A stretch of 64,000 bases of DNA from Protofrankia sp963555925. GTDB taxonomy: Bacteria > Actinomycetota > Actinomycetes > Frankiales > Frankiaceae. The stretch spans positions 4,485-68,484 of the forward strand of contig CAUVXJ010000081.1 of NCBI GenBank assembly GCA_963555925.1. Direction: 5' to 3'. This document shows, in pieces, positions 47,087 to 59,079 of the stretch. The position numbers were made by a program, and so were the translations under genes. Within the stretch, counting starts at the first letter, position 1. Each line of letters opens with the position of its first letter. Below the pieces are notes generated by a model, which was given only the letters and a program-made list of their open reading frames with translations, did no database searches and was not told the origin of the DNA.

Positions 47087-49779
47087 CGGCCATATGTCCT
47101 GTTCAGTCAGTTGCATATCGGTCAGCATTATTGTAGCAATACAAATAGGTGCGGTAGACGAAGAAGCTGTTTTCAACAAATAAATATATGGGTGCCTGGC
47201 TGATGAAAGACATAAATTAAAAGCCCTTCGTGCCTAACCTAAAAGGTGAGTTCAAGGGCTTTGATAGGGAAATGCACGCACTTGTTGTCGTTTCAGATGC
47301 GATCAAAAAGCCTTTTTTTTTCAAGCGTAGAGACTACATATGAGGAAGATGCGAATAGAGATGCGGAAGTTCCTGTTGGAGTTGGAGGTGCAGGAGCAGT
47401 GAACATGACTCTTGCAGTAGCTCTTGCAGAAGAGGAAGAAATGCGGTAAATAAATAAAGAGGAGTTCCAGGCGTAGGAGTTCATTCAACTCTAATAGGAG
47501 TTGCAGGAGCAAGAAAGGGGCTTCCATTAGCATTAGTAGTTGTAGTTGGCACTCATCCCGCTCTTGCTTCCTCGAGCATCGATGCAGCAAGGAGTTCATC
47601 GATTGAAGTATTTCAGTATGAGTGAAGTTCAAGTTCTGTTTCGTATCAAGTAGGGATCCTCTGTTTAGCTCATCGATCGCTTTAATCGGTCGAGCTGTCA
47701 TCCGGAATATGTCCCTCGTTTGGTGAATCTCTCCCGTGCGTCTTCGCTAGGGCAGAGCGCTCATTCCTTTTTTGAAAGACTTCCCGGGGAATCTCTCGTA
47801 TCTGTTTAGCGAATCTATTTTCTGTTTAGCTTAGCTCATCCCGCTTATCTCTCATCTCGGTTTATAGAAAACGTTCTTCATGGCCCTTTTTATTATTTAT
47901 TTGCTAAATCGCGAGTTTACGGGGGTCTTTAGGGTCACGATAGGTCCCTTCAAATGCAAAAGATAGGCCTTAAACTGGAATTCTATAAGTATAGTACGCA
48001 AGGAAGGACCTATTTGAAAGGAAGGTAACGGCTGGCACATAGGGACATCGGTTTAAGCTCCGGGTAGCTAATCTCATTGGCTAGCTAGTTCATATGGAAT
48101 AGGTCTCTGGCTTGCTCCTGTCCGCTCTTTGGTTATCTATCGGAAAGAGTCGTAATCTTTCCTTTCTGTCCACAAAGAAATGATTAATATTATATTAATT
48201 CCCGCGAATCTGGAATCTCTGTAACTATGGGCAAAGGGTCAAAGCGTTCTGATAAGGGAAGAAGATACGTAAGCCTCTTTTGTCTCGAAAAAGGCCTTTC
48301 TTTTAGGATATCTCTTTCTTTCTGGTTATGATTGAATCGTCCGGAATGGCCGATTTTTCTAAATGAAAACGTGAGTTTCGAGTCTAAAGAGACTCGAGGT
48401 AACCAAGAAAACGGATGCGCGTGAAGCAATCAAAGGGCTGCCCTACTTCTCTAGCCTACCGCGCAACGGCTTTCGCGCTAGCGCGCTCATCCCTTGCTTG
48501 GTTCTTCCGTGAGGGGAGGGGCATAAAGAATCATTCTAGAACTCAGATCTAAAATCCTACTTTAAAAGACACCTACGCCTTCAAAGAAAGCCTATTTGAA
48601 GAGAGTTGTTACAGGTATAGTATCTACTCATTCCTTGAAAGAAAGGAAGATCACGAGCGCCTATTGGCTTTCTTGCATATTCGACTCTCTAATGCATATT
48701 TGACTTCGCTACCTTACTCTAGTTTGATAAAGTGGAATTCCAGTCGATATTGTACTTTACTTGAAAGAGATCCTACATCGATAGTTATTCCTTCCTATAG
48801 AAGAGAGCTTGGAATGCTTTCTGCTTAAAAGAGGCCGAAGTCCTTCACCCCAGAACTAATAAAGGAATGGTAATCCAACTGATTGACGACTATACCAGGA
48901 AGAATTTGCTGCTTAAGACCGGAATTTATCTAACGCTTAACAGGATTCGCGCCATAAAAAAAGACTAAAATGGCCGTACAGAGCCTGAGCCTATTCTCAT
49001 CAGACAGAAGACCGACCTCTGGAATCGATCTAAGATTTAAGAAAGAAATGAGTTTCTCGCCAATGCTTGCTATATGAATTTTAGACTCGATTTTTCTTAT
49101 TTATTATTGGTTTTTACGTTTATGCTATATTAGTTTCATTAGGGAAGTAGCCTAGCTCAGCTGGGGGAAGCTCCTAATGGAAAGAGTACTCTCATTAAAG
49201 CAGGGTGACATATTACCGTTGACCTCAGACCTCACACCAGATTTCCTCTTCCCGATCCCCCGAAAAAAGGCGGATGCTCCTGTAGGTAGGAGCTACTTCA
49301 CTTTAGGTCTTCGGCGCTCCCTTCGAACTGATATCCAAAGATTCCCTGTAACAGGATGGTTTATTACAGGTTCTGGTGACATGAATAGGATGAGCATACG
49401 AATGAGCCGGAACATGGATAACGTAGTGGTTCGAGCCGGTCGAGAGTACGAGATTACTGACCGAAGACTCATCAATTGAGATGGGCTTCAGCCCCGCTAG
49501 CGAATCCATTGCTTAGGCAAAGACTCCTTCTTGCTTGTTTATGACGCTCTCTTTTTGGCTTGAGCGCTTTGATAGCTATTTCCTTTTTGGAATCAGTTGC
49601 TGTCTACGGTTTTCGGTCAACTTTCGTCTATCGCTCGCATCTGTCTTATTCAGTCAGTCAATCCGGTTCATCGCTTTTAGTCTCTCTTTTGCTTGCTTAG
49701 GAGCTTTCTTGATAGTAGCTCGTTCGCTAGCAGTTGCTCCTCCGACCACTATAAATGTGAAAGGTTACAAGCCGTAGTT
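47087..49779. other. Spacer with a GCGC-palindrome word
   Basis: 48460-48478 equals 8143-8161 and runs into CTAGCGCGC. A 100-codon plus frame at 49177-49479 (MERVLSLKQGDILPLTSDLT) has no recognised domain. An AT-rich patch lies at about 49075-49140. Confidence 0.5.
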
Positions 49780-50350
49780 ATGTTAAGATTTTCGAGACAC
49801 TTATGGTGTCTGCCTTTGAGATACTCCTGGCTTATTGCCTTGGTTATATCCGATTGCCTTTTTAATGATTCGGTATCGACCTACCTGGTTTTCAGGTCCC
49901 AACACCTACAAGAACCCGTTAAGGGAGCCCTATTAGGTAAGGGGGCGTGGATCGTTCAATTCATTCAAGGAAACTGTCTTCATAGTTTACCTATTGATGC
50001 GACAACGCTTTTAACCTTAGTTAAGCCTTAGTCCTTGGCTGAGATTGGCCACGTTTGGTTTGACGACCCGGCCAAGAACTCAAGAAATTCATCTTTCTCA
50101 GTCTGGTAGAGATCTGTGAGGGTAGTTGAGAAACTGATGGGTAACTCCCGCCCAGTCTATATGGTGGGATACCATGACAACTCGCCTCTCTGTAAATGTC
50201 TTAATTAGTTAGTTCGAAGTCAAGCTAGAGGGTAGTGGGAAGGTGAGGGTCTTTGCTATTCCAAATCCTCTCTTTCAGGCCTTAGTTCGGCCTTTACATG
50301 ATTGGGTGATGCATTAGCTTCGTCGTTTTCCGACATCTAAACGTTGGAAG
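49780..50350 (+). pseudogene. Mitovirus RNA-dependent RNA polymerase fragment
   Basis: The clearest part is at 50213-50332. After FEVKLEGSG it reads GKVRVFAIPNPLFQ, then ALVRPLHDWVMH, a TAG, and LRRFP. This G-K-x-R-x-F-A-I...Q-x-L-x-x-P-L-H-D pattern is the conserved N-terminal RdRp motif of mitoviruses, capsidless RNA viruses that replicate in mitochondria. Upstream, in another frame (49828-50031), WLIALVISDCLFNDSVSTYL and IVQFIQGNCLHSLPID fit the mitoviral region before that motif. RSVRVVEKLMGNSRPVY (near 50105) lies between, after a stop. So stops and frameshifts break one protein of at least 160 residues. The catalytic GDD part is absent. Endogenised mitovirus pieces are known in plant mitochondrial genomes; this is a decayed DNA copy without its own gene function. 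Confidence 0.72.
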
Positions 50351-50396
50351 CGCTATTATCTCTTAATGTTTTCGTTGACTTCCTTGATTTTTAGAT

Positions 50397-50831
50397 TTGG
50401 GAGTGTTGACTGCAGAGCTGTATGGAATGGTAAGGGCCTTTATCATGGAACGTGTACGTCCATCAGACTTCAATGAAGTTGAAATTGATCGGATTCTTTC
50501 TATGGTGACAATGCGGATTGCATCTTTGAATGATTTTTTAAAGATGGATGGAGTATCATCCCTGATATCTGCATTGGTATGCTACTGCATGGTTGGATTA
50601 CTCTCGCCCTTCCTTTCTAAAGCTTTTTTAAAGGGGAGCCCTGAGCTACCGCTCCCTCATACAGGGATATCACTAGTGAAGCCTTACCTTCAGTTAAAGA
50701 TTAGAAAACCCTTCGCCCTACTAATTAAAGAAAGGCCCTATCTCGGATTCGTTGAACTTTCACTCGAGCTTGAGTCTTCGTTTGAGCGGGTACTCGTCCA
50801 TCGCGCTGGGGAAAGAGAACAACGACTATGA
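50397..50831 (+). CDS. Unassigned 144-codon ORF ending in the 117-bp repeat
   Basis: The frame runs MGVLTAELYGMVRAFIMERV, then a coding-like stretch NEVEIDRILSMVTMRIASLN, a hydrophobic segment SSLISALVCYCMVGLL, and ends inside the 117-bp direct repeat, so its C-terminus was acquired by recombination. I recognise no family. It follows the mitovirus fragment but does not show polymerase motifs. Confidence 0.3.
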   Translation: MGVLTAELYGMVRAFIMERVRPSDFNEVEIDRILSMVTMRIASLNDFLKMDGVSSLISALVCYCMVGLLSPFLSKAFLKGSPELPLPHTGISLVKPYLQLKIRKPFALLIKERPYLGFVELSLELESSFERVLVHRAGEREQRL

Positions 50832-50924
50832 ATGGAATATTGCTAATCTTGATATAGTGAAACAGGAAGATATAAAGATATTCCTATACTGAGGATAATC
50901 ATCCGGGTAGAACTCAAAGAGGAT
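50808..50924 (+). repeat. 117-bp direct repeat, copy 2
   Basis: Identical to 45337-45453. After the repeat the two copies diverge (TAGGATAG-type sequence here, TAGAATGCC there). Confidence 0.96.
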
Positions 50925-52091
50925 AGGATAGAGGATAGGATACATCCCTTTCGCGTCTGGCTTTCGGGGAATCGCCCAAAAGGGATCATTATCTTTCAGA
51001 CTCCACTTTCTTTAGGAGGTTACCTGCTATTTGTAGATCGCACTCTTCCGGGCCTTCTTAGTAAGACAGTTTCTTAACTTATGCAATATTATTTTCTATT
51101 ATCTCTCTCTCTTTTCCGGAGAGAGCTTGTCCTCTTTAAGGCTTAGTCGTCCAATTAGTCGTGAAAGGAGGACGTCTCCCTTAGCTAGGGATGGATCTAG
51201 CATCTCGTTTTCCAATGTAAGCTGGTGAAATGCTACCTTTAATACAACTGACCAGGGCAATCCCGACTCATCGAATGCTTATTGGGATGCCGCTCTCAGT
51301 TTGAATCCGAGCGACTTTCGCGATCAAATGAAGAGCTTATTCTCACCCTCGGTGACCTACCTGGAGAGCTAACAACAGCTAATGAAATGGCAAGTGCCAG
51401 GCTAAAAGAAAAGAGCATATTCCTGCGAACCTTCGCAGAGATTAGCCACAATTTAACAGGAGGAATGCCAAAATGACATCAACAAGAAAGAAGAGAAAGC
51501 TCCCGTGAAAGCCTAAGCCTAAAAAGGAAAAAACAAAGCTAGGCCATTCCTAATGGAATGTGCGTACTATCAAGAATCAGGAATAGCTTTTCTTTTCTCT
51601 TTTTCTCAGCCGGAACTAAAATAAAAAAGAAAAAGACTAAGGCACCTCACATCACAGCACGTCGAAAGCATGCCATCAAATTCTTTATTGAAAGCCTTAG
51701 AGCAGTAGCACGCACAGGGAGAGTCTTCCTTCTGATCCCAAGGAATGCGCGCTAGGCATTCCGATTAGTGCTTAGTTCACTCCCAGGCCGCAAAAGAAAG
51801 AGCGAAATCTCCTCCGATTCCTGCTTGCGGAACTCTTTCTACATCGTTCACGGATGTAAAGATTGGGCGTGGGAGAGGTGGGAGTATTCCCCTTACACTG
51901 CTACCGATCCGGCAGACAGATTCCTGTTCAGCTTTTTCAACTCCATTTTGAGCCGCTTCAATTTAGTACAGAGCTGATACATGGGTGTGCCTCTGACTTC
52001 TGTCCTCCAAACTTCCTTTACTAAAGGTAGGAAATCAGAACATTCAACCCAAAAGTCAAAGAATCAGAAGGCCTTCTTGACTCGCGGCATC
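50925..52091. other. Spacer, no gene seen
   Basis: Only short frames without known motifs are seen. The Lys/Arg-rich frame at 51558-51755 is an A-rich composition artefact. Confidence 0.5.
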
Positions 52092-52640
52092 TCAGCTAGC
52101 TTCACTACCATAGGAGAGCGGCCGGAAGGAAATCCCAGCAGGCAGGAAGTGAGCCACAGACCCAGGGAATAGGTTTTCCCTCTTAAGATTAACTATAGTT
52201 TTGTCAAGCTTTCTAAAGATAGGACCCTCCTCCCTCCTATTTAACCAGGTATACTGCTGCCTCTCAAATTTGAGATCTTTCATTTCAGCTTGACTAATGC
52301 AGGCTTCAAAGTCATCCATCCAGATAGGCCAATCACTCGACCCACCTACTCTGTAGTTGTTTTTTCTGTTAGCATTAAAATCCCCAGTAATCATCAATGG
52401 ATTTCCCCTGACCACAGAGGCCTGAGATACAATGTCATTCCAGAGCGATTCCCTCTGAACTGAGCTATTCTCCCCATACACAATCGAGACCTAACAACTC
52501 CAATTATAAGCAATGGCTCTCACCTGACAATGCATGATCTGGTCGCTTTGATTCAGAACGGTTACATCAACATTCTTTGGATTCCAGCAAACTCTGATTC
52601 TTCCATTCGGAGACGAGTCATAATTGCACAGGACCTTTCA
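52092..52640 (-). mobile_element. Non-LTR (LINE) retrotransposon endonuclease fragment
   Basis: The minus strand encodes part of the apurinic-type endonuclease domain of a plant LINE. From about 52630 it reads DSSPNGRIRVCWNPKNVDV, then after one stop YGENSSVQRESLWNDIV, NPLMITGDFNANRK with the catalytic GDFN motif (52392-52370), RVGGSSDWPIWMDDFEACI and FRKLDKTIVN, ending at FLPAGIS. The usual catalytic Ser-Asp-His should follow at AGISDH, but here the frame shifts to SFRPLSYG. The reverse transcriptase is absent. It is a truncated nuclear element inserted in mitochondrial DNA, not mobile. Confidence 0.88.
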
Positions 52641-55600
52641 ACTACCATCAATGGCCCTTAGAACCTTGTCCTTATTAAGAGCCTTTATTTTGGCTTTTTA
52701 CTAACCAAAAAAAAAGACAAACGGTGCTCAGGCTATGGCCTTGGTTGGAAGCATAAATGGGTTGAGGGATCGCGGCGTAGATTGGAGAGAGTAGGTCTGA
52801 CCGAGTTCTCTAACGAAAGCGTATGCCATACTATACTGCGACCATGGCTCCATACAGAATAAACTGTACTCTTACAAAAACAAGCAACAAAAATAGACCG
52901 CCCAAGAATCCATGATTGAAGTTTATCCGGGGCAAAATCTTAAATTCGGGAACTAATGGCTACAAGTTCAAGGCCTTAAGTTCTACCTCCGGGGCAGGGA
53001 GTTCACTTGCTAGCCTCGGGCACAAGATAGTTAACTGCAAGGAAACTTCTTTAACTCAAGAGATTGGAGATACTCAATCCAGAAGTTTATTTGATTGAAT
53101 CTGTCCTACGGGAATATCTTAAACCTGGGAAAGGGGATTACCTGAGGTAAAAATATCTTATTAAATTACCTGATGGGAGAAAGAAAAGTAGAAGTCTTGG
53201 CCTAACGGATCAACTTCATGGTGTTATTACCTTCCTTTTGCTTCTTTCTTAGGGGCGGGGAATCTTTTAACGTAACGTGACCCATAGTCTGAGTAGAAAG
53301 TTTAGCCTTTCGCCGGTAGATATTGAATTTAGAATTTCCCCAGCCAACGGAAGCCTTCAACTAACTAAAGCAAGAGACAGCTAGCCTTTAGCAAAGGGTT
53401 CGGGCATAAGGCTCTTTTCGTTAAAGAAAGGCAGTAAATAAAGCGAGAAGCAAATAAGGAATTTGGCCTGGCAAAGCCATTATCCGCAGTTTTCCTGGTT
53501 GAAGTCTCCTCGGTCTTGCTTTCTTGAAGCGATATCCCACTGGATCTAATGATAGACTAGACCGGCATTCCATTCATTAAGAAATTCTCCCCGCTGTAAA
53601 GAAGACCTGGCTTTTGAAGGCCTCGCTGTTGATCCATCCGATAGTTGACCTGATCCCTAATGACTAAGAGTTCGGTTCATGCTCTTCTTCGGGTCAAATA
53701 AAGAAAAAGAGAGAGTCTTTGCCGGGTATTAAACTCCTAAAATCTTAAACGTAGTTAACGAACTAAGATTGACTCAATCCACGGTAAATTCTGAAATATA
53801 GGATTCTTCCTTTTTATGTTTCTGAATTAACAACCGTTGCGTTGGGGGAGAAGTAAGGGATGGGGAGTACAACATGTGTCTAATGCTCGAAGAAGAATCG
53901 CGACGTTAGCCCAGTCTTGGTTGCTTAGCTCGTGACTACTTTCTTTCTCTGTCTTTCTCTTAAGGTGGTGTAATGGAAGCGTTCTTCACCGCATGCCCTT
54001 ATAAAAGATCGGTGCAAGCACCTTTACAATGTGTATAATCTCCAAACCACTTCCGTTAAATCAACAAGGCTAACTTACTTCTGAAGCTGTGAGAAACCCT
54101 CAACATATTCTGTATCGAACAGAACAAACCTATTTGATGTAAGGAGTATGGAAGGAGGGTGGAAGGGAAGCCCGGGTTGCCCATACATGCAAAAGGTAGG
54201 ACTTGACTTGTTTGGAAGGATTCAAAATTATGACTTGAAAGTCCATCCGGCCGGAGCGGCATACTATTTGATTTGCTAGTGCTTAGAATTAGAACACCTT
54301 CGTTGTGTGTTGGTAATTATGATAAGATATAAATGTTATTTAAATATTTAAATATTAATAAAATGATAAAGACCGAGTGCCAGTAAAGAAAGATCCATAG
54401 CCCGTGGTATCAACAGATACATACCCAGCCCATATTATCGTGAGTGTGATTCAACAGAGTCTTCTGCTCGTGCTCGAGAGGCGGATCAAAAGCCAGTAGC
54501 TTACCCTAGGAGCATACTTCGGTGTAGCATATATAGCGGCATAGCCCTTTGCTTTGACCTAGGTAGAAAAGAGATATAAAGAGACTCACCATAAGTCTCT
54601 GGGAAGACTGCAGTGCAGCGGATACAGATTGACCATAAGCAAAGGCAGCTACTGAGGCAGAACCCGCATAGGCGGAGGTACCACCACCGGTAGCTACGGT
54701 AGTACCATAGGCGAAGGCAGGGGAAGGACCAAAAAAGGGTAGGAGAGGGCATAGCCAGTGCGGTTGACTCTTCCGATTTCGCAGTGGATTCCGCTGGTCC
54801 AGTTCCTTATGCCCTATATTCAGATCCAGATCGTGATCGAGACCTAGTTCTAGTTCCCACCGTAGCTCATCGCTGTGTTCTGAACCCCGTAACCTAATGA
54901 CGTGGGTAGGTACATTGGAAATGCAAGCTGAGCTGGTAGGACTGCGAAGTCTTATGTATGGAAGTGAGTCTTTCACTCTATAGAAAGAGAAGCACGAACG
55001 GATTCTTTCTTCCAGTTAGGATTCTGTTACTGCAGGGCAGGGTGAAGAGGAGGGCCAGGACTCAGCGAAAGGAGTTGTTCTCGCTTGCCTTCAGCCAGCT
55101 TCAGACTTTAGTGGAAATTCATTCCCGTCTCGGATCTTAATCCTTAGGATTCATTCGGAGGATCCGGTGAAGCCTTTTTTTTAGAAGGTAAGAATTATAA
55201 TAAAATTATTTCATCATATGCTCTTTCTTCTTTTTGTTTTAGCAGAATCGGATTGGCTTCGAAGCTCTCTCTATCTAAATCTAAGGAAAGAGCAAAGAAA
55301 ACAAAGCTATAGCACACACTCCTCCTCAACAAGTGCTAGCGCATAGCGCGATGCTAGGATTGGATTTTGCTTGCTGCAAAGGTCAGAGAATCTTAACAGT
55401 CTCGTATCCTATTAAGACCTAGCCTAGCCACCGCCTTCAGTTATCTTCCCTTTTAGTATCCGGGTAAGAAAGAAGAAGCAGAAGAGAAAGCCCTTGGTCC
55501 GAGAAAGAAGGCTTCTTCAAATCCACTACCCGGGAATGAAGGTAGGGCAGAGGCATTCAAAGAAGCTGTTTTTTCAGACGCAGAAAACAGAAGATAGCAC

Positions 55601-58600
55601 TGGGGACACCCTAGAATATAGGTTTGCCAGAAAGACCGATTAGCCAAGAGTGCACCCCCCTTGTCTTTTCTTTTCGGCGGATCAGCTACGAAACCCTATT
55701 AGTTTCCGGATAGGTCTTTCTTAGGCGGATTTCTGGTGAATGAGCCGGGTGATTCCCTTGCCCTTGACAAAAGCACAAGTTGTAACGAGTCTTTCAACTC
55801 ATGATATGCTATATAATATAAGCTCTTTTGAGTTGAGTGAAGGGCTTTGGTTGGGTCTAGATAGAGTGAGTGTGATTTTCACACTGAATCATTCAATTCG
55901 AAAGGGGTTTACAGAGTTCCAACAAAAGAAATAGCGAAATAGAAGTTCCATTCCGCTCGTTGTGGCCTTGACACAGCGTTAAAGGTAAATACATGGGGTA
56001 TAGAACCAGAATAAAGGACTAGAATAAAGGCGTAATCCAATCCTCCAAAAATAGGAATTCTATGAAAAAAGCATCCCACACTCTTTCAGATGAATAAGAT
56101 GCCAATGAAGCATCTGTAGAAGTATAAGGATAGTTTTAAAATGTTTCCGATATAGATATAATATACGAGTGGTTTTTTTACATAATAAAATGAACATGAT
56201 GATAAGTCCGTCCAACCTATTTACTTGGAAGTAGAACGAGATGATCCATTGAGGGGAGGGCGGTGGGAAGGAGGGAACAGTAGAGGCGCTGCTTTGACAA
56301 CGCTGTTTTCTTGCAATGCTGCAAAGGCTTTTTCGGGAATCTCCCCTCCACTCAAAAAGAAAATCATCCATAAGATCGAGGAGCGGATTCAACAATTGCA
56401 ACTTCTAACTTCAAACTCTACTGTGGCCCGCCCGTGACGCTTTTTTTTCAGCTCTTGGGTGAGTTAGCAGAGAAGGGGAAAGCAGGCAGTAGTGGGAATC
56501 AAGAAAAACCCCCTCTGGCAAAGCCTAATTCTTTAGGGCGTAGCAGGAAGATTCGCTGGAACCCGAGAGCTAGCAAGAGGCCAATCCTCAGGAATTTTCT
56601 TTCCGAGCTAAACCATTCGAATGCCACTAAACGACAAGAAGAGTCTATTTGAACTGTGGCCCTTACCCAAGATAAGAAGAAAGATATTCTTAGCCCGGAA
56701 TTCCCTTTACCCGCGTGATCCATAGTATATAGTCTAGTTGGTAGAGCCAATGGTTACCATCCTGTGACCTGCAGGTGAGGAAGATATGTGACTCTTTCTT
56801 ACCGCTGAAGTGTCCCGTCCCCATCCATCCTTTCTTTAGTCGAATAAAGATGACTTATTATACTTAGACTTCCTTCCAGTAAGAAGGTCACTTTGCCTCT
56901 TACAAAAGAGTTGTTTACAGAGGAATCGCAGGCAAATAGGGAGTGCTAAGATTCATTTAAGAAAACTATGACTTAAGTTAAGCTTCCACAAAGCATGCTC
57001 CACGGCCCTTTGCTTTGATGGCTCTGTACTTCCTGCCGACTGAGATTTATTGAACGAAAGGTATTCCGTGCTGTAGCAAGAAGTTTCTTTACCTTTCCCC
57101 TGGTCTATCGTATATAAGATAATGGTTTTTTTTAGTAGTGATCTTTCCCTCTTGGTCGAGCCTTCTGCGGATGTAGAAAGAGCCCCTATCCACTCAATTC
57201 CATCGATCCCCTTGCGTGATATTACATGGAGGAAGACAGCAGTGGCGCACCCCTGCGCTGGTCTGCGCGTCTGACTACTGTTCCCTAACTGACATTCTAT
57301 TCTCTGGACTGAGTTTCCTCCGCCATTGATTTTTCCGTACCGTAATAGACGAGGTCTTCTGAGCTCTCTTTTTCTGTGATGTGAAGAAGGGTGGCTAAGA
57401 CTCCGAAGAAGATTACGCATCTCCATCCGAATCGGAAGGAAGGGCAAATCAATTACGTCAGTCAAAGAAAGAAGAGAAGCAAACTGACTGATGAACACCA
57501 ACCGGTCTACCAGGAGCAAAGAGCTCACCTAACCTAGAGAATGAACTCCCTGGATGTAAGTCCAGTCAGTCAGTAGCGGTAGAATAGTCCGATTTCCTAG
57601 CGAAGGAAGCCCTCTCGGAAAGCCCACTCCCAAGCGCGATGATAGCCTAATTGGATCTTGGAAAAAGAAAATTCTTAAAAAGCACGAAAAGCTGGCACAG
57701 CGGGCGAGGAAGCTCTTGACGGAGCCTACCTCGGATAAGGGCATAGGGAAGGTAGTTTACTTGCTTACTATATTGAGTAAGGATATAGAAAGTTATTCAA
57801 AAGGAATTGATAGAGGAAGATGTGAAAACCGAAAGAAAGGTAATGGGATACTCCAAAGTAGGCCTTCAGGGCAAAGAATCTCCTCTTTTTTTCATATAGG
57901 GTCTTCTATCTATGGCATAGCAGGAGCAGGCATAACATTATGAACTACAACCGCCGTATTCACTCCTTCTTTGGGCTTCTTTCACTCCTCCCTTGCTTCT
58001 TCCTGTGCTTCCGTTAGCTTGAAGGAATTAGGTAACTATTACAAATTGTGGTGCTGGTGCCTAAGTAGGTTGTGCCGGTGAAATGGTGGCCCACTTCTGC
58101 TTCATTAGCAGAATCTATTTGGATAGTCCCAACACTTTCATCCACCGAATCAACTTCTACCGCTTCGCTCCTCACTCCACTCTATCTAGCCAAAGGAAAG
58201 AACTGACTTACAGAAGAGCAAGGAAAGAGGCCTATATAAGCTATTAATTGTCTGAGAGAGCCACTAGATATATGCTTAGGGAAGAGTCTCTGAGAAAGAG
58301 AAGGAGTGATGCAAGCGAAGTAGGGACGTCGGAGCTAGTTACCGCTCCGGGGAAAGAGACTTTATTATATTCGTAGATCGGGTTAAACGAGTCTCTTTGA
58401 AAGAAGAAAGCACTACTTCCAATCAGTCTCAAGTTAACACTTGCCTTACGGGGAGTCACTTCGCTCCCTTTTTAGGTGCAGGTACGTTAGTCTGCTGCTC
58501 TCTTTCCTGTGCTGGGAGTACACTTCATTAAGTACCATTTTTGTAACCATAATAGGACATGTCTATGTCTTCCTTCTCTGCTCACTAGGAGTTTGAAAGC

Positions 58601-59079
58601 TTCAGTCTTCACAGTCCTAGGCACATTAGAATGGATAGCACAGGTCGGAGGTGATCTAGCCCTTCTCCGTTCTCTGTATGACTTCAAGGTTTGGTCACCC
58701 GGCATTCTTAGTCTGCTTTGATAGAACCCGGAATGGTAGAGAGAGCTCCTTTCTTTTTCATCTGACCCTGGGGAAACTTGATTTGTCTCTCAATAGGCGA
58801 AGCAAAACTCCGCTCAATCTAGCAATGAGGAAAGAGAGGTCTTCTGCCTAGACTTTGACTGTTCTTGCTTAAAGCAATATGGGCTTCCAGACAAAGGCAT
58901 GGCCTCAGGCCTGGCTTGGCTTTCTTTATACGCCCAAGCCAATGCTCTACTCTCAGCATGTCCAGCTACCCGACAAAAAAGAGACCCACGAGCGAGGTAA
59001 ATCCATTCTATGGACGTTTACGTGCGCTATATCGATCGATAATTAACCAAGAGAAAACTATCAATCAGCGGAACACGGC
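52641..59079. other. Long spacer, no gene recognised
   Basis: About 6.4 kb without a gene that I can name. Unassigned frames are 54506-54976 (minus, 156 codons, Gly/Ala/Ser-rich middle), 56225-56437 (plus, with LKKKIIHKIEERIQQLQLL), and 56953-57528 (minus, 191 codons, basic, no motif). An AT-rich palindromic tract (ATTTAAATATTTAAAT) lies at about 54340-54356. The three frames may be chance; none continues a conserved domain. Confidence 0.45.

Noticed and set aside
54506..54976. 156-codon Gly/Ala/Ser-rich minus frame as a real gene
   Set aside because: No homology that I recognise, biased composition and no gene context; left as spacer.
56716..56775. D-arm-like AGTCTAGTTGGTAGAGCC suggesting a tRNA
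   Set aside because: No matching acceptor ends, no clear anticodon stem and no T-arm follow.
56953..57528. 191-codon minus frame as a ribosomal-protein-like gene
   Set aside because: It is basic but has no recognisable ribosomal protein block and no conserved neighbour.
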